Assembly: GCF_039594555.1 (NCBI RefSeq)
Contig: NZ_JBCNNF010000119.1
Span: 1 to 17,096, forward strand
DNA: 17,096 bases
Source of the DNA: Inquilinus sp039594555
GTDB taxonomy: Bacteria > Pseudomonadota > Alphaproteobacteria > DSM-16000 > Inquilinaceae
Reading direction: 5' to 3'
Numbering within the stretch: the stretch's first letter is position 1; each line of letters opens with the position of its first letter. Below the pieces are notes generated by a model. It made no database searches. It was given only the letters and a program-made list of their open reading frames with translations, and was not told the DNA's origin. Of this stretch, positions 6,564 through 14,990 are shown in pieces. Made by a program: the position numbers and the translations under genes.

Positions 6564-7478
6564 TCACCCCTGCGGCGCGTCCGGGAAGGCGTCGAGCGGG
6601 ATCTTCAGGTAGCGCCTGCCGTTCGCCTCGGGCTCGGGCAGGCGGCCGCCGCGGATGTTCACCTGCAGCGCCGCCAGCATCAGCGCCGGCAGCGGCAGGG
6701 TCCGGTCGCGGTCCCGGCGCAGGGCGATGAATTCGGCCTCCGACACCGCGGCAATATGGATGTTCCGCTCCTTCTGCCCGGCGACGCTGCTCTGCCACCG
6801 CGGCTCGCGCCCGTCCGGCCGGTAGTCGTGGCCGGTGAACAGGCGGGTGTCGTCCGGCAGGGCCAGGATGCGCTGGATCGACGCCCAGAGCTGCCGCGCG
6901 TCGCCGCCCGGGAAGTCGGCCCGCGCCGTGCCGCCATCGGGCATGAACAGCGTGTCGTGAATGAAGGCGGCGTCGCCGATGACATAGGTGACCGACGCCA
7001 TGGTGTGGCCCGGGCAGAACAGCACCTGCGCCTCCAGGCTGCCGATCCGGAACCGGTCGCCGTCGCGGAACAGCCGGTCCCAGCCCGTCCCGTCGGTCGG
7101 CTGGTCCGGCAGGTGGTACAGCTCCCGCCACAGCGCCTGCACGCCGGCCACCTTCTCGCCGATCCCGGTCGGGGCGCCGGTCCTCTCCTTCAGATAGGCG
7201 GCGGCCGAAAAATGGTCGGCATGCGGATGGGTGTCGAGGATCCAGGCCACCCGCAGCCCGCACCGCGCGACATGGTCGAGGATCAGGTCGGCGTTGCGGG
7301 TCGAGACGGTGCCGGATTTCAGGTCGAAATCCAGCACCGGGTCGATGATGGCGCAGTCGCCGGTCGCGGGGTCGGCAACGATGTACTGCACGCTGCCGGT
7401 CGGCGGGTCGTAGACGGCATGGACGGCGGGGGAGGCGCGCCCCATCGCCGGGGCCAGGATCGGGTCTGTCTTGGTCAT
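6564..7478 (-). CDS. MBL-fold metallo-hydrolase, Blh/ETHE1-like, probable persulfide dioxygenase
   Basis: This is a cytosolic metallo-beta-lactamase-fold enzyme of the glyoxalase II/ETHE1/Blh branch. Characterised relatives bind one Fe(II) and oxidise glutathione persulfide to sulfite in sulfide detoxification. With the ATG at 7478 it has 304 residues. Metal-site motifs are THPHADH (83-89), PGHT (His158), HDTLFMPD (Asp175) and TGHDY (His217). The segment ADFPGGDA followed by GQKERNIHI is characteristic of the Blh-type subgroup and argues against plain glyoxalase II. No rhodanese or DUF442 domain is fused, and no BigR-type repressor lies next to it. The frame stays open upstream to a GTG at 7547, which would add 23 low-complexity residues, but that GTG abuts its Shine-Dalgarno too closely. 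It is divergent from the molybdenum hydroxylase genes. The fold and family are sure; the substrate is inferred. Confidence 0.88.
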   Translation of the reverse strand: MTKTDPILAPAMGRASPAVHAVYDPPTGSVQYIVADPATGDCAIIDPVLDFDLKSGTVSTRNADLILDHVARCGLRVAWILDTHPHADHFSAAAYLKERTGAPTGIGEKVAGVQALWRELYHLPDQPTDGTGWDRLFRDGDRFRIGSLEAQVLFCPGHTMASVTYVIGDAAFIHDTLFMPDGGTARADFPGGDARQLWASIQRILALPDDTRLFTGHDYRPDGREPRWQSSVAGQKERNIHIAAVSEAEFIALRRDRDRTLPLPALMLAALQVNIRGGRLPEPEANGRRYLKIPLDAFPDAPQG

Positions 7479-7491
7479 GGGCGCCGCCGGC

Positions 7492-7542
7492 TCAGTCTCT
7501 GGGCTCGGGCGCGTCCTCACCAATCGCGAGCGGTCCGGCCAT
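7492..7542 (-). CDS. Possible 16-codon leader peptide before the MBL hydrolase
   Basis: An ATG at 7542 is preceded by the strongest Shine-Dalgarno-like sequence in this region (GGAGGGTGACATG). It opens a reading frame of 16 codons (MAGPLAIGEDAPEPRD) ending in TGA at 7492, 13 bases before the hydrolase ATG. It may be a leader that couples translation into the hydrolase, which has a poor ribosome-binding site of its own. Alternatively the ribosome-binding site is used for a longer hydrolase start. There is no homology evidence. Confidence 0.25.
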   Translation of the reverse strand: MAGPLAIGEDAPEPRD

Positions 7543-7547
7543 GTCAC

Positions 7548-7996
7548 CCTCCATCATCATCGCGGATCAGGGCGCAGCGCCCTGCGCCTGCGGGATGTCA
7601 GCCTGCAATAGCGCTGCTACGGGAAGATTGCAGGTCAAATTCGATACAATTTCGACAGTAACAGATAATGGTCGAGTCATCGACACGAATATCGTCGCAG
7701 TATTATGGATATAATGAACGAGATAATCTGACCAATCGTGGGTTAAATCACAGCCGGCTGGTTCGTGCATAAGGCATGGACAGCGGCGGCTCGCTAAATA
7801 CCATACCGATATTGTTGTTTTCGTCCGCGAATGGGACGGGATGCCGCAGCGATGCGCTGGCCTGGGGACACCGTCCGGTTTCCCTGGCACAGTTCTGCGA
7901 CAAGCGGATCGTATCCTTCTCCCTTCTGGAAATCCTGGACCCGGCGCACTGGCGGCGGTCCGCCGTGCATGGCCGGTCGCAGAGACGGAGCTGTCC
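7548..7996. promoter_or_regulatory. Divergent promoter region between MBL hydrolase and molybdenum hydroxylase, with AT-rich core
   Basis: No convincing gene is seen in this 449-bp gap. Roughly 7610-7830 is visibly richer in A/T than anything else in the window, as expected for promoters and regulator sites in GC-rich DNA. It contains a perfect TATAAT at 7710-7715 on the plus strand, without a convincing -35 at the right spacing, and a palindrome GTCGA-GTCA-TCGAC (7671-7684) that could be an operator. On the minus strand a TTGACC (7640-7635) could be a -35 towards the hydrolase. The part from about 7840 to 7996 has normal GC content and is open in the small subunit's frame, but it reads as untranslated leader. 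Confidence 0.45.
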
Positions 7997-8476
7997 ATGC
8001 CTGTCGAACTGAACATCAATGGCCGGATCGAGCATATCGACGCGCCGCCGGAGATGCCCCTGCTGTGGGCCCTGCGCGACGAGCTCGGCCTGGTCGGCAC
8101 CAAATTCGGCTGCGGCGCGGGGCTGTGCGGCGCCTGCACCGTGCATCTCGACGGCGCCGCGGTGCGCGCCTGCCAGACGCCGATCGGCGATGTCGGCACC
8201 GCCAGGATCGTGACCATCGAGGGCATCGGCGCCACCGATGTCGGCGCCCGGCTGCAGCAGGCCTGGCTGGCCTTCGACGTGATGCAGTGCGGCTACTGCC
8301 AGGCCGGGCAGATCATGTCCGCCGCGGCGCTGCTGGCCAGCACCCCGGCGCCCGGCGACGACGACATCGATTCCGCCATGGCCGGCAATCTCTGCCGATG
8401 CGGCACCTACACCCGCATCCGCGCCGCCATCCACAAGGCGGCGGAGCGGAACGCGGCCGAGGGGAGTGCCGGCTGA
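7997..8476 (+). CDS. iorA: (2Fe-2S)-binding small subunit of a molybdenum hydroxylase (isoquinoline 1-oxidoreductase alpha-like)
   Basis: This 159-residue electron-transfer subunit passes electrons from the molybdenum centre of the next gene's product through two [2Fe-2S] clusters. The N-terminal plant-ferredoxin-like domain carries Cys39, Cys44, Cys47 and Cys59 (FGCGAGLCGACTVHLDG region). The C-terminal helical domain carries Cys98 and Cys101 (CGYC) and Cys133 and Cys135 (NLCRCGTYTRI). All eight ligands are present. I placed the start at the ATG at 7997, which has GGAG six bases upstream and gives the usual family N-terminus. The frame is open further upstream, but that extension does not look like the family. 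Its stop overlaps the next start (TGATG), so the two are translationally coupled. The large subunit has a Tat signal while this one has no signal peptide, so it probably crosses the membrane as a folded complex with its partner. The symbol follows family resemblance; the substrate is not known. Confidence 0.9.
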   Translation: MPVELNINGRIEHIDAPPEMPLLWALRDELGLVGTKFGCGAGLCGACTVHLDGAAVRACQTPIGDVGTARIVTIEGIGATDVGARLQQAWLAFDVMQCGYCQAGQIMSAAALLASTPAPGDDDIDSAMAGNLCRCGTYTRIRAAIHKAAERNAAEGSAG

Positions 8477-10689
8477 TGGGACATCTGCTTCATGAGGCCG
8501 GGCTCGGCCGGCGCGCCTTCCTCAAGGCCTCGCTGCTGGTCGGCGGCGGCCTGCTGATCGACGCCACCCTGCCGCTGCCGGCACTGGCGGCCGGCGAGGG
8601 CGCCGGCACGCTCGGCGCCTTCATCGCCATCGCGCCCGACGGGCGGGTGACGATCACCGGCAAGAACCCGGAGATCGGGCAGGGCATCAAGACGTCGCTG
8701 CCGATGATCATCGCCGATGAGCTGGACGTCGACTGGGATCAGGTCACCGTCACCCAGGCAATGGTGAACGAGGCGGTGTACGGCCCGCAGACCGCGGGCG
8801 GCAGCCGCGCCACGCCGACCAACTGGATGCCGCTGCGCCAGGCCGGCGCGGCGGCGCGGGCGCTGCTGGTGCAGGCCGCGGCGCGGCGCTGGGACGTGCC
8901 GGCCGACAGCGTCACCACCCGCTCCGGCCGGCTGCTGCATGAGGCCAGCGGGCGGTCCCTCGGCTATGGCGAGGTGGCGGCCGAGGCCGCGGCGCTGCCG
9001 ATGCCGGACCCGGCGTCGGTCCGGCTGAAGGACCCGGCGGCGTTCCGCATCATCGGCCGGCCGACCGGCGGCTGCGACAGCCCGCGCGTGGTGCGCGGCG
9101 AGCCGATCTTCGGCATCGACACCCGGCTGCCCGGCATGCTGTACGCGGTGTTCGAGCGCTGCCCGGTGTTCGGCGGCACGCTGAAATCGGCCGATCTCGA
9201 CGCCGCGCGCGCCAAGCCCGGCGTGCGCCAGGTGTTCACGGTCAAGGGCAACGGCCGGGCCGAGAGCCTGGTCGACGGCGTGGCCATCCTGGCCAGCAAC
9301 TGGTGGCTGGCCAACCAGGCCCGCGCGGCGCTGAACGCCCAGTGGGACGAGGGGCCGGGCGCGGCGCAGAGCAGCGCGGCCTATGACGCCCAGGCCAAGG
9401 CTTTCCTCGACGGCGCGCCGCAGGCCGAGCTGTTCCGCACCGGCGACGTCGATGGCGCGCTGGCCGGGGCGGCGAAGCGGATCACGGCGGACTATGCCTA
9501 TCCCTATCTGTCGCATGCGCCGCTGGAGCCGCAGAACTGCACCGCGCTGTGGCACGAGGACGGGACGCTGGAGCTATGGGCACCGAGCCAGCTGCCGGAG
9601 CGCGGGCGCGGCATCGTCGCCGACGCGCTGGGGCTGAAGCCGGAGCAGATCACCATGCACATGCCGCGCATCGGCGGCGGCTTCGGCCGGCGGCTGATGA
9701 ACGACTATGTGGTGCAGGCCTCGGCGATCGCGCGGCAGGTGCCGGGCACGCCGGTCAAGCTGGTCTGGACCCGGACGGAAGACATCCAGCACGATTTCTA
9801 CCGCCCGGCCGGCTGGCACCGTTTCACCGCGGGCCTCGACGCGGCCGGCAAGCCCGCTGCCTTCGCCGCCCATTTCGTCACTCTGACCCGGGGCGGCAAG
9901 CCGGTGTCGGGCGGCGAGTTCGACTTCCAGGACCTGCCGGCGCTGATGACACCGAACCTGGTCTTCGCCCAGTCCGGCATCGACAGCGCGGTGCCGACCG
10001 GGCCGATGCGGGCGCCGCGGTCGAACGGCCTGGCCTGGGCTTATCAGTCCTTCTTGGACGAGGTGGCGCAGGCGGCCGGCACCGACCTGCCGACGCTGCT
10101 GCTGGGACTGCTGGGCGAGCCGCGGCTGCTGCCGGCGCGGCAGGGGTCGTCGGCCCAGTTCCACACCGGCCGGGCCCGCGGCGTGATCGAGAAGGTGCTG
10201 GCGATGTCGAACTGGCCGGTCAAGCCGGCTGGGGCGGGCAGCGCCAAGGGCTTCGCCTTCTATTTCTGCCATCTCGGCTATTTCGCCGAGGTGGTGGAGG
10301 CGGCGGTGGCGCAGGACGGCACGGTGCGGGTGCCGCGGGTCTGGGTGGCCGGCGACATCGGCAGCCATGTGGTCAACCCGTCCGGCGCCGAGAACCAGGT
10401 GCGAGGCTCGGTGATCGACGGGTTGGGCCAGGCGTTGGGCGGGCTGTCGATCACGCTGGCCGGCGGGCGGATCGAGCAGGAGAATTTCGACACCTACCCG
10501 CTGCCGCGCATTCCGGGCACGCCGGACATCGCCGTCGCCTTCGTGGCCAGTGATTTCCCGCCGACCGGCCTGGGCGAGCCGGCCTTGCCGCCGGTGATCC
10601 CGGCGCTGTGCAACGCCGTCTTCGCTGCCACCGGCAAGCGGGTGCGCAAGCTGCCGCTGGACACGGCGGGCTTCAGCCGGGCGGCGTAG
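8476..10689 (+). CDS. iorB: Molybdopterin-binding large subunit of a molybdenum hydroxylase (isoquinoline 1-oxidoreductase beta-like), Tat-exported
   Basis: This 737-residue catalytic subunit belongs to the xanthine dehydrogenase/aldehyde oxidase superfamily, in the single-chain IorB/NdhL-like branch with rearranged domains. It hydroxylates N-heterocycles or oxidises aldehydes using water, with molybdopterin cytosine dinucleotide as the usual cofactor of this branch. Residues 11-16 (GRRAFLK context) followed by a hydrophobic stretch to about 39 (ALAA) form a twin-arginine signal, so the enzyme is probably periplasmic. Cofactor-binding motifs include GGGFGRR (400-406) and RAPRSNGLAWA (512-522). 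GLGEPALPP near the C-terminus holds the predicted catalytic base Glu701. The start ATG shares a base with the alpha-subunit stop. No cytochrome c acceptor subunit, XdhC-like maturation factor or cofactor gene is in the window, so those must lie elsewhere. The natural substrate cannot be read from the sequence. Confidence 0.92.
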   Translation: MGHLLHEAGLGRRAFLKASLLVGGGLLIDATLPLPALAAGEGAGTLGAFIAIAPDGRVTITGKNPEIGQGIKTSLPMIIADELDVDWDQVTVTQAMVNEAVYGPQTAGGSRATPTNWMPLRQAGAAARALLVQAAARRWDVPADSVTTRSGRLLHEASGRSLGYGEVAAEAAALPMPDPASVRLKDPAAFRIIGRPTGGCDSPRVVRGEPIFGIDTRLPGMLYAVFERCPVFGGTLKSADLDAARAKPGVRQVFTVKGNGRAESLVDGVAILASNWWLANQARAALNAQWDEGPGAAQSSAAYDAQAKAFLDGAPQAELFRTGDVDGALAGAAKRITADYAYPYLSHAPLEPQNCTALWHEDGTLELWAPSQLPERGRGIVADALGLKPEQITMHMPRIGGGFGRRLMNDYVVQASAIARQVPGTPVKLVWTRTEDIQHDFYRPAGWHRFTAGLDAAGKPAAFAAHFVTLTRGGKPVSGGEFDFQDLPALMTPNLVFAQSGIDSAVPTGPMRAPRSNGLAWAYQSFLDEVAQAAGTDLPTLLLGLLGEPRLLPARQGSSAQFHTGRARGVIEKVLAMSNWPVKPAGAGSAKGFAFYFCHLGYFAEVVEAAVAQDGTVRVPRVWVAGDIGSHVVNPSGAENQVRGSVIDGLGQALGGLSITLAGGRIEQENFDTYPLPRIPGTPDIAVAFVASDFPPTGLGEPALPPVIPALCNAVFAATGKRVRKLPLDTAGFSRAA

Positions 10690-10705
10690 CAGGGGCGGTA
10701 ACAAG

Positions 10706-10739
10706 AAGGGGCAGCCCAGGCGGGCTGCCCCTTGCTTTT
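10706..10739 (+). terminator. Intrinsic terminator after iorAB-like genes
   Basis: A perfect 12-bp stem, AAGGGGCAGCCC (10706-10717) with GGGCTGCCCCTT (10722-10733), encloses a 4-base loop (AGGC) and is followed by GCTTTT. It lies 16 bp after the large-subunit stop codon, which is where a factor-independent terminator belongs. The T-run favours termination on the plus strand. Confidence 0.85.
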
Positions 10740-10741
10740 AT

Positions 10742-10821
10742 CTGTCATGCCCGGGCTTGACCCGGGCATCCAGAGACTGTCCACACCTCCTGGATTGCCG
10801 GGTCAAGCCCGGCAATGACAG
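10742..10821. repeat. Palindromic intergenic repeat element (TGCCCGGGCTTGACCCGGGCA type)
   Basis: Two 32-base arms (10742-10773 and 10790-10821) are inverted copies around a 16-base loop. Each arm is itself a palindrome centred on a GGGCTTGACCC-type core. The arms differ by only a few bases, and the changes in one half of an arm are compensated in the other half (GCCCGGGC against TGCCGGGCA), so pairing is kept. It resembles the dispersed extragenic palindromes seen in many alphaproteobacterial genomes. It sits between the ends of two convergent genes (iorB-like and pnp) and could help end or protect the pnp transcript. Confidence 0.75.
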
Positions 10822-10840
10822 GGAGAGTGTTCCACCAACC

Positions 10841-12973
<2,133 letters not shown>

Positions 12974-13062
12974 CGCGTTTTCCTTCATCGGACACCCCGT
13001 GCCACTTCGGGCCTATCGGGGTCGGGCCGCTCCACGCCGGGCCCGGGGGCGAAATACGACAA

Positions 13063-13090
13063 GCGCCGCCGGCTGGGGGGCCGGCGGCGC
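13063..13090 (-). terminator. Hairpin between rpsO and pnp, terminator-like
   Basis: GCGCCGCCGGC (13063-13073) pairs perfectly with GCCGGCGGCGC (13080-13090) across a 6-base loop. On the minus strand it is followed by TTGTCGTATTT, a loose T-rich tail. It lies about 130 bp past the rpsO stop and 90 bp before pnp, matching the E. coli arrangement in which a terminator after rpsO reduces read-through into pnp. It could also be an RNase processing site. Confidence 0.55.
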
Positions 13091-13123
13091 CGATGTCACG
13101 AAATCAGAGACTCTCTTCCGACC

Positions 13124-13194
13124 GTCATCCTCGCGAAAGCGGGGATCTCATCACGTCCAAACCGGATGGAGATTCCCGCTTTCGCGGGAATGAC
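13124..13194. repeat. Palindromic intergenic repeat (GTCATTCCCGCGAAAGCGGGAAT type)
   Basis: Two 26-base arms (13124-13149 and 13169-13194) are inverted copies with three mismatches around a 19-base loop. The core CGCGAAAGCG is itself a short palindrome. This is a widely dispersed kind of proteobacterial intergenic repeat and differs in sequence from the element at 10742-10821. It lies inside the rpsO-pnp spacer, 25 bp after the rpsO stop, so it is transcribed and would fold into a long hairpin that may protect the rpsO 3' end. Confidence 0.75.
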
Positions 13195-13219
13195 AGGGAA
13201 AAGAGGGTGCATGCGGTTG

Positions 13220-13489
13220 TTAGCGACGCAGGCCGAGACGCTTGACGATGTCCTCGTAGCGCGCGTTGTTCTTGCGCTTGAGATAGTCGAGCAGGCGGCG
13301 GCGGCGGCCGACCATGATCAGAAGACCCCGACGGCTGTGGAAGTCCTTCGAGTGGGTCTTCAGGTGTTCGGTCAGGTTGGCGATGCGCTCGGACAGGATC
13401 GCGACCTGCACCTCCGGCGAACCGGTGTCCCCGGCCTTCGGGGCATAGGTGCCAATGACTTCCTGCTTGCGCTCCGGCGTAATCGACAT
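13220..13489 (-). CDS. rpsO: 30S ribosomal protein S15 (uS15)
   Basis: This 89-residue small-subunit protein binds 16S rRNA at the central-domain three-way junction early in 30S assembly. The length is exactly that of the family. Hallmarks are GDTGSPEVQVAILSERI (residues 20-36), LTEHLKTHSKDFHSRRGLL and VGRRRRLLDYLKRK. An AGGAG ribosome-binding site lies seven bases before the ATG, in the 14-bp gap after truB, so it is probably read from the infB-rbfA-truB transcript. In E. coli S15 represses its own translation, but no such structure can be claimed here. Confidence 0.98.
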   Translation of the reverse strand: MSITPERKQEVIGTYAPKAGDTGSPEVQVAILSERIANLTEHLKTHSKDFHSRRGLLIMVGRRRRLLDYLKRKNNARYEDIVKRLGLRR

Positions 13490-13503
13490 CGTGGTCTCCT
13501 AGA

Positions 13504-14460
13504 TCAGAGGTTGAGGATGCGCACCGGCCGGATCTCGCCGCCGTCGATACGGGCCAGGGCCACGGGGGCGTCCCCGCAGAAGGCCAGAACGATGGCGTCC
13601 GGGTTGTCCGGATCGAGATCGAGGGCGGCGATCCGCTCCCGATCCGAGCGCCGAAGCAGCGCGACCGACTGGCCGTGCCGCATCCGTTGCGCTTCGGCTT
13701 CCGTCAGGGCCACCGCCGGGATGTCGTCCAGCGGGGTCTCGACCGGAAGCAGAATGCCGTCGAGGGCCGATTGCTCGGCCCCCGGCTGCTTGGCTAGCGC
13801 GTCGATATGCTCCAAGGGGACCGCGTCGTCAAGGCCGAAGGGGCCAACCGCGGTCCGGCGCAATGCGACGATGTGTCCCACCGTGCCGAGGGCGAGGGCG
13901 ATGTCGCGGGCCAGGCCGCGCATATAGGCACCCTTGCCGGACTGCACGTCGAAGGTGGCGTGGTCGCGGTCCGGGATCTCGGCCAGGCTCAGGTCGTCGA
14001 TCCGGATCAGCCGCGGCGCCAGCGGCACCGCCTCGCCGGCGCGGGCCAGGTCGTAGGAGCGCTCGCCATCGACCTTGATGGCGGAGAAGGCCGGCGGCAC
14101 CTGGCTGATCTCGCCGATGAAGCGGGGCACGACCGCGGCGATGGCGTCCGGGTCGGGCCGCACGTCGCTGGTCGCGGTGACCTGGCCCTCGGCGTCGTCG
14201 GTGTCGCGCGCCTCGCCCCAGCGCACGGTGAAGCGGTAGGTCTTCTCGCCATCCATGGCGTAGGGCACGGTCTTGGTCGCCTCGCCCAGCGCGATCGGCA
14301 GGATGCCGCTGGCCAGCGGGTCCAGCGTGCCGGCATGGCCCGCCTTCTCGGCGTCGAAGATCCGGCGGATGCGGCCGACCACCTGGGTCGAGGTGACGCC
14401 GACCGGCTTGTCGACCACCACCCAGCCATGCACCGGGCGGCCGCGCTTCCTACGCGCCAT
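13504..14460 (-). CDS. truB: tRNA pseudouridine(55) synthase
   Basis: TruB converts U55 in the T-loop of nearly all tRNAs to pseudouridine and acts as a tRNA-folding chaperone. The 318-residue protein begins with HGWVVVDKPVGVTSTQVVGR and has the catalytic block GHAGTLDPLASGILPIALGE (41-60) with nucleophile Asp47. It also has the family segments VPPAFSAIKVDGERSYDLAR and YMRGLARDIALALGTVGHIV. The C-terminal part from about residue 235 is the PUA-like domain. The ATG at 14460 overlaps the last 11 bases of rbfA, indicating translational coupling in the ribosome-biogenesis operon. Confidence 0.97.
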   Translation of the reverse strand: MARRKRGRPVHGWVVVDKPVGVTSTQVVGRIRRIFDAEKAGHAGTLDPLASGILPIALGEATKTVPYAMDGEKTYRFTVRWGEARDTDDAEGQVTATSDVRPDPDAIAAVVPRFIGEISQVPPAFSAIKVDGERSYDLARAGEAVPLAPRLIRIDDLSLAEIPDRDHATFDVQSGKGAYMRGLARDIALALGTVGHIVALRRTAVGPFGLDDAVPLEHIDALAKQPGAEQSALDGILLPVETPLDDIPAVALTEAEAQRMRHGQSVALLRRSDRERIAALDLDPDNPDAIVLAFCGDAPVALARIDGGEIRPVRILNL

Positions 14461-14875
14461 TGGCGTCGTCCGCGTCGTCCGGATCCTTGTCGTCCGTCAG
14501 GTCGCGGGCGATCACGTCCTGGTGCAGCAGCGTGTTGATCTTCTGGGCATAGTCGAACGACGTGTCGGCCTGGAAGCTGAGCTGGGGCGTGTGGCGCAGC
14601 CGGACGGCCTTCGCCACCTGGCCGCGCAGGAACGGCGCGGCCCGGCGCAGCGCCGGGAGCACGATGTCCATCTTGTCGCCGTTCAGCGTCGTGACGAAGA
14701 CGGTGGCGTGCTTCATGTCCGGGCTGGGACGGACCTCGGAGACGGTGATCGGCACGCCGGCCAGGTCGGGGTCGTGCAGCTCGCCGCGCAGCAGGATGGC
14801 AGCCAAAGCGTGGCGCAGCTCCTCGCCGACGCGCAGCTGGCGTTGGCTCGGGCCGTTGGCAGGGGTGTGTCGCAT
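14450..14875 (-). CDS. rbfA: Ribosome-binding factor A
   Basis: RbfA is a small KH-fold protein that binds late 30S precursors and assists 16S rRNA 5'-end maturation; it matters for growth at low temperature. The 141-residue product begins with a short tail, then QRQLRVGEELRHALAAIL and the family motif SEVRPSPDMKHATVFVTTL (about 46-64). Later comes LRHTPQLSFQADTSFDYAQK, the conserved end of the KH fold, and then an acidic C-terminal tail. No clear Shine-Dalgarno precedes the ATG at 14875. A strong hairpin lies about 20-60 bases upstream. The stop overlaps the truB start. Confidence 0.97.
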   Translation of the reverse strand: MRHTPANGPSQRQLRVGEELRHALAAILLRGELHDPDLAGVPITVSEVRPSPDMKHATVFVTTLNGDKMDIVLPALRRAAPFLRGQVAKAVRLRHTPQLSFQADTSFDYAQKINTLLHQDVIARDLTDDKDPDDADDANGA

Positions 14876-14895
14876 GGTCTGTACTCGAAACGGCG

Positions 14896-14933
14896 CCGGT
14901 CCGGCGGGCGGGTGTGCCGCCCGGCCGGACCGG
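14896..14933 (-). promoter_or_regulatory. Long GC-rich hairpin in the infB-rbfA spacer
   Basis: CCGGTCCGGC-GGGCGG (14896-14911) pairs with CCGCCCGGCCGGACCGG (14917-14933), giving 16 base pairs with one bulged base and a loop of about 5 bases. It lies 21 bp upstream of the rbfA ATG, inside the 115-bp gap after infB. There is no T-run, so it is more likely an mRNA-processing or attenuating structure than a full terminator. Confidence 0.45.
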
Positions 14934-14990
14934 GGAAGGAACTGCCGTCAGGCCCGGAGGCCGGCGGCGCTGGGGCAGGAGGGGCCGGCG

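Noticed and set aside
7831..8475. A long open stretch in the large-subunit frame upstream of its ATG
   Set aside because: It overlaps the small subunit in another frame and encodes Arg/Ala-rich sequence. The real start with the Tat signal is at 8476.
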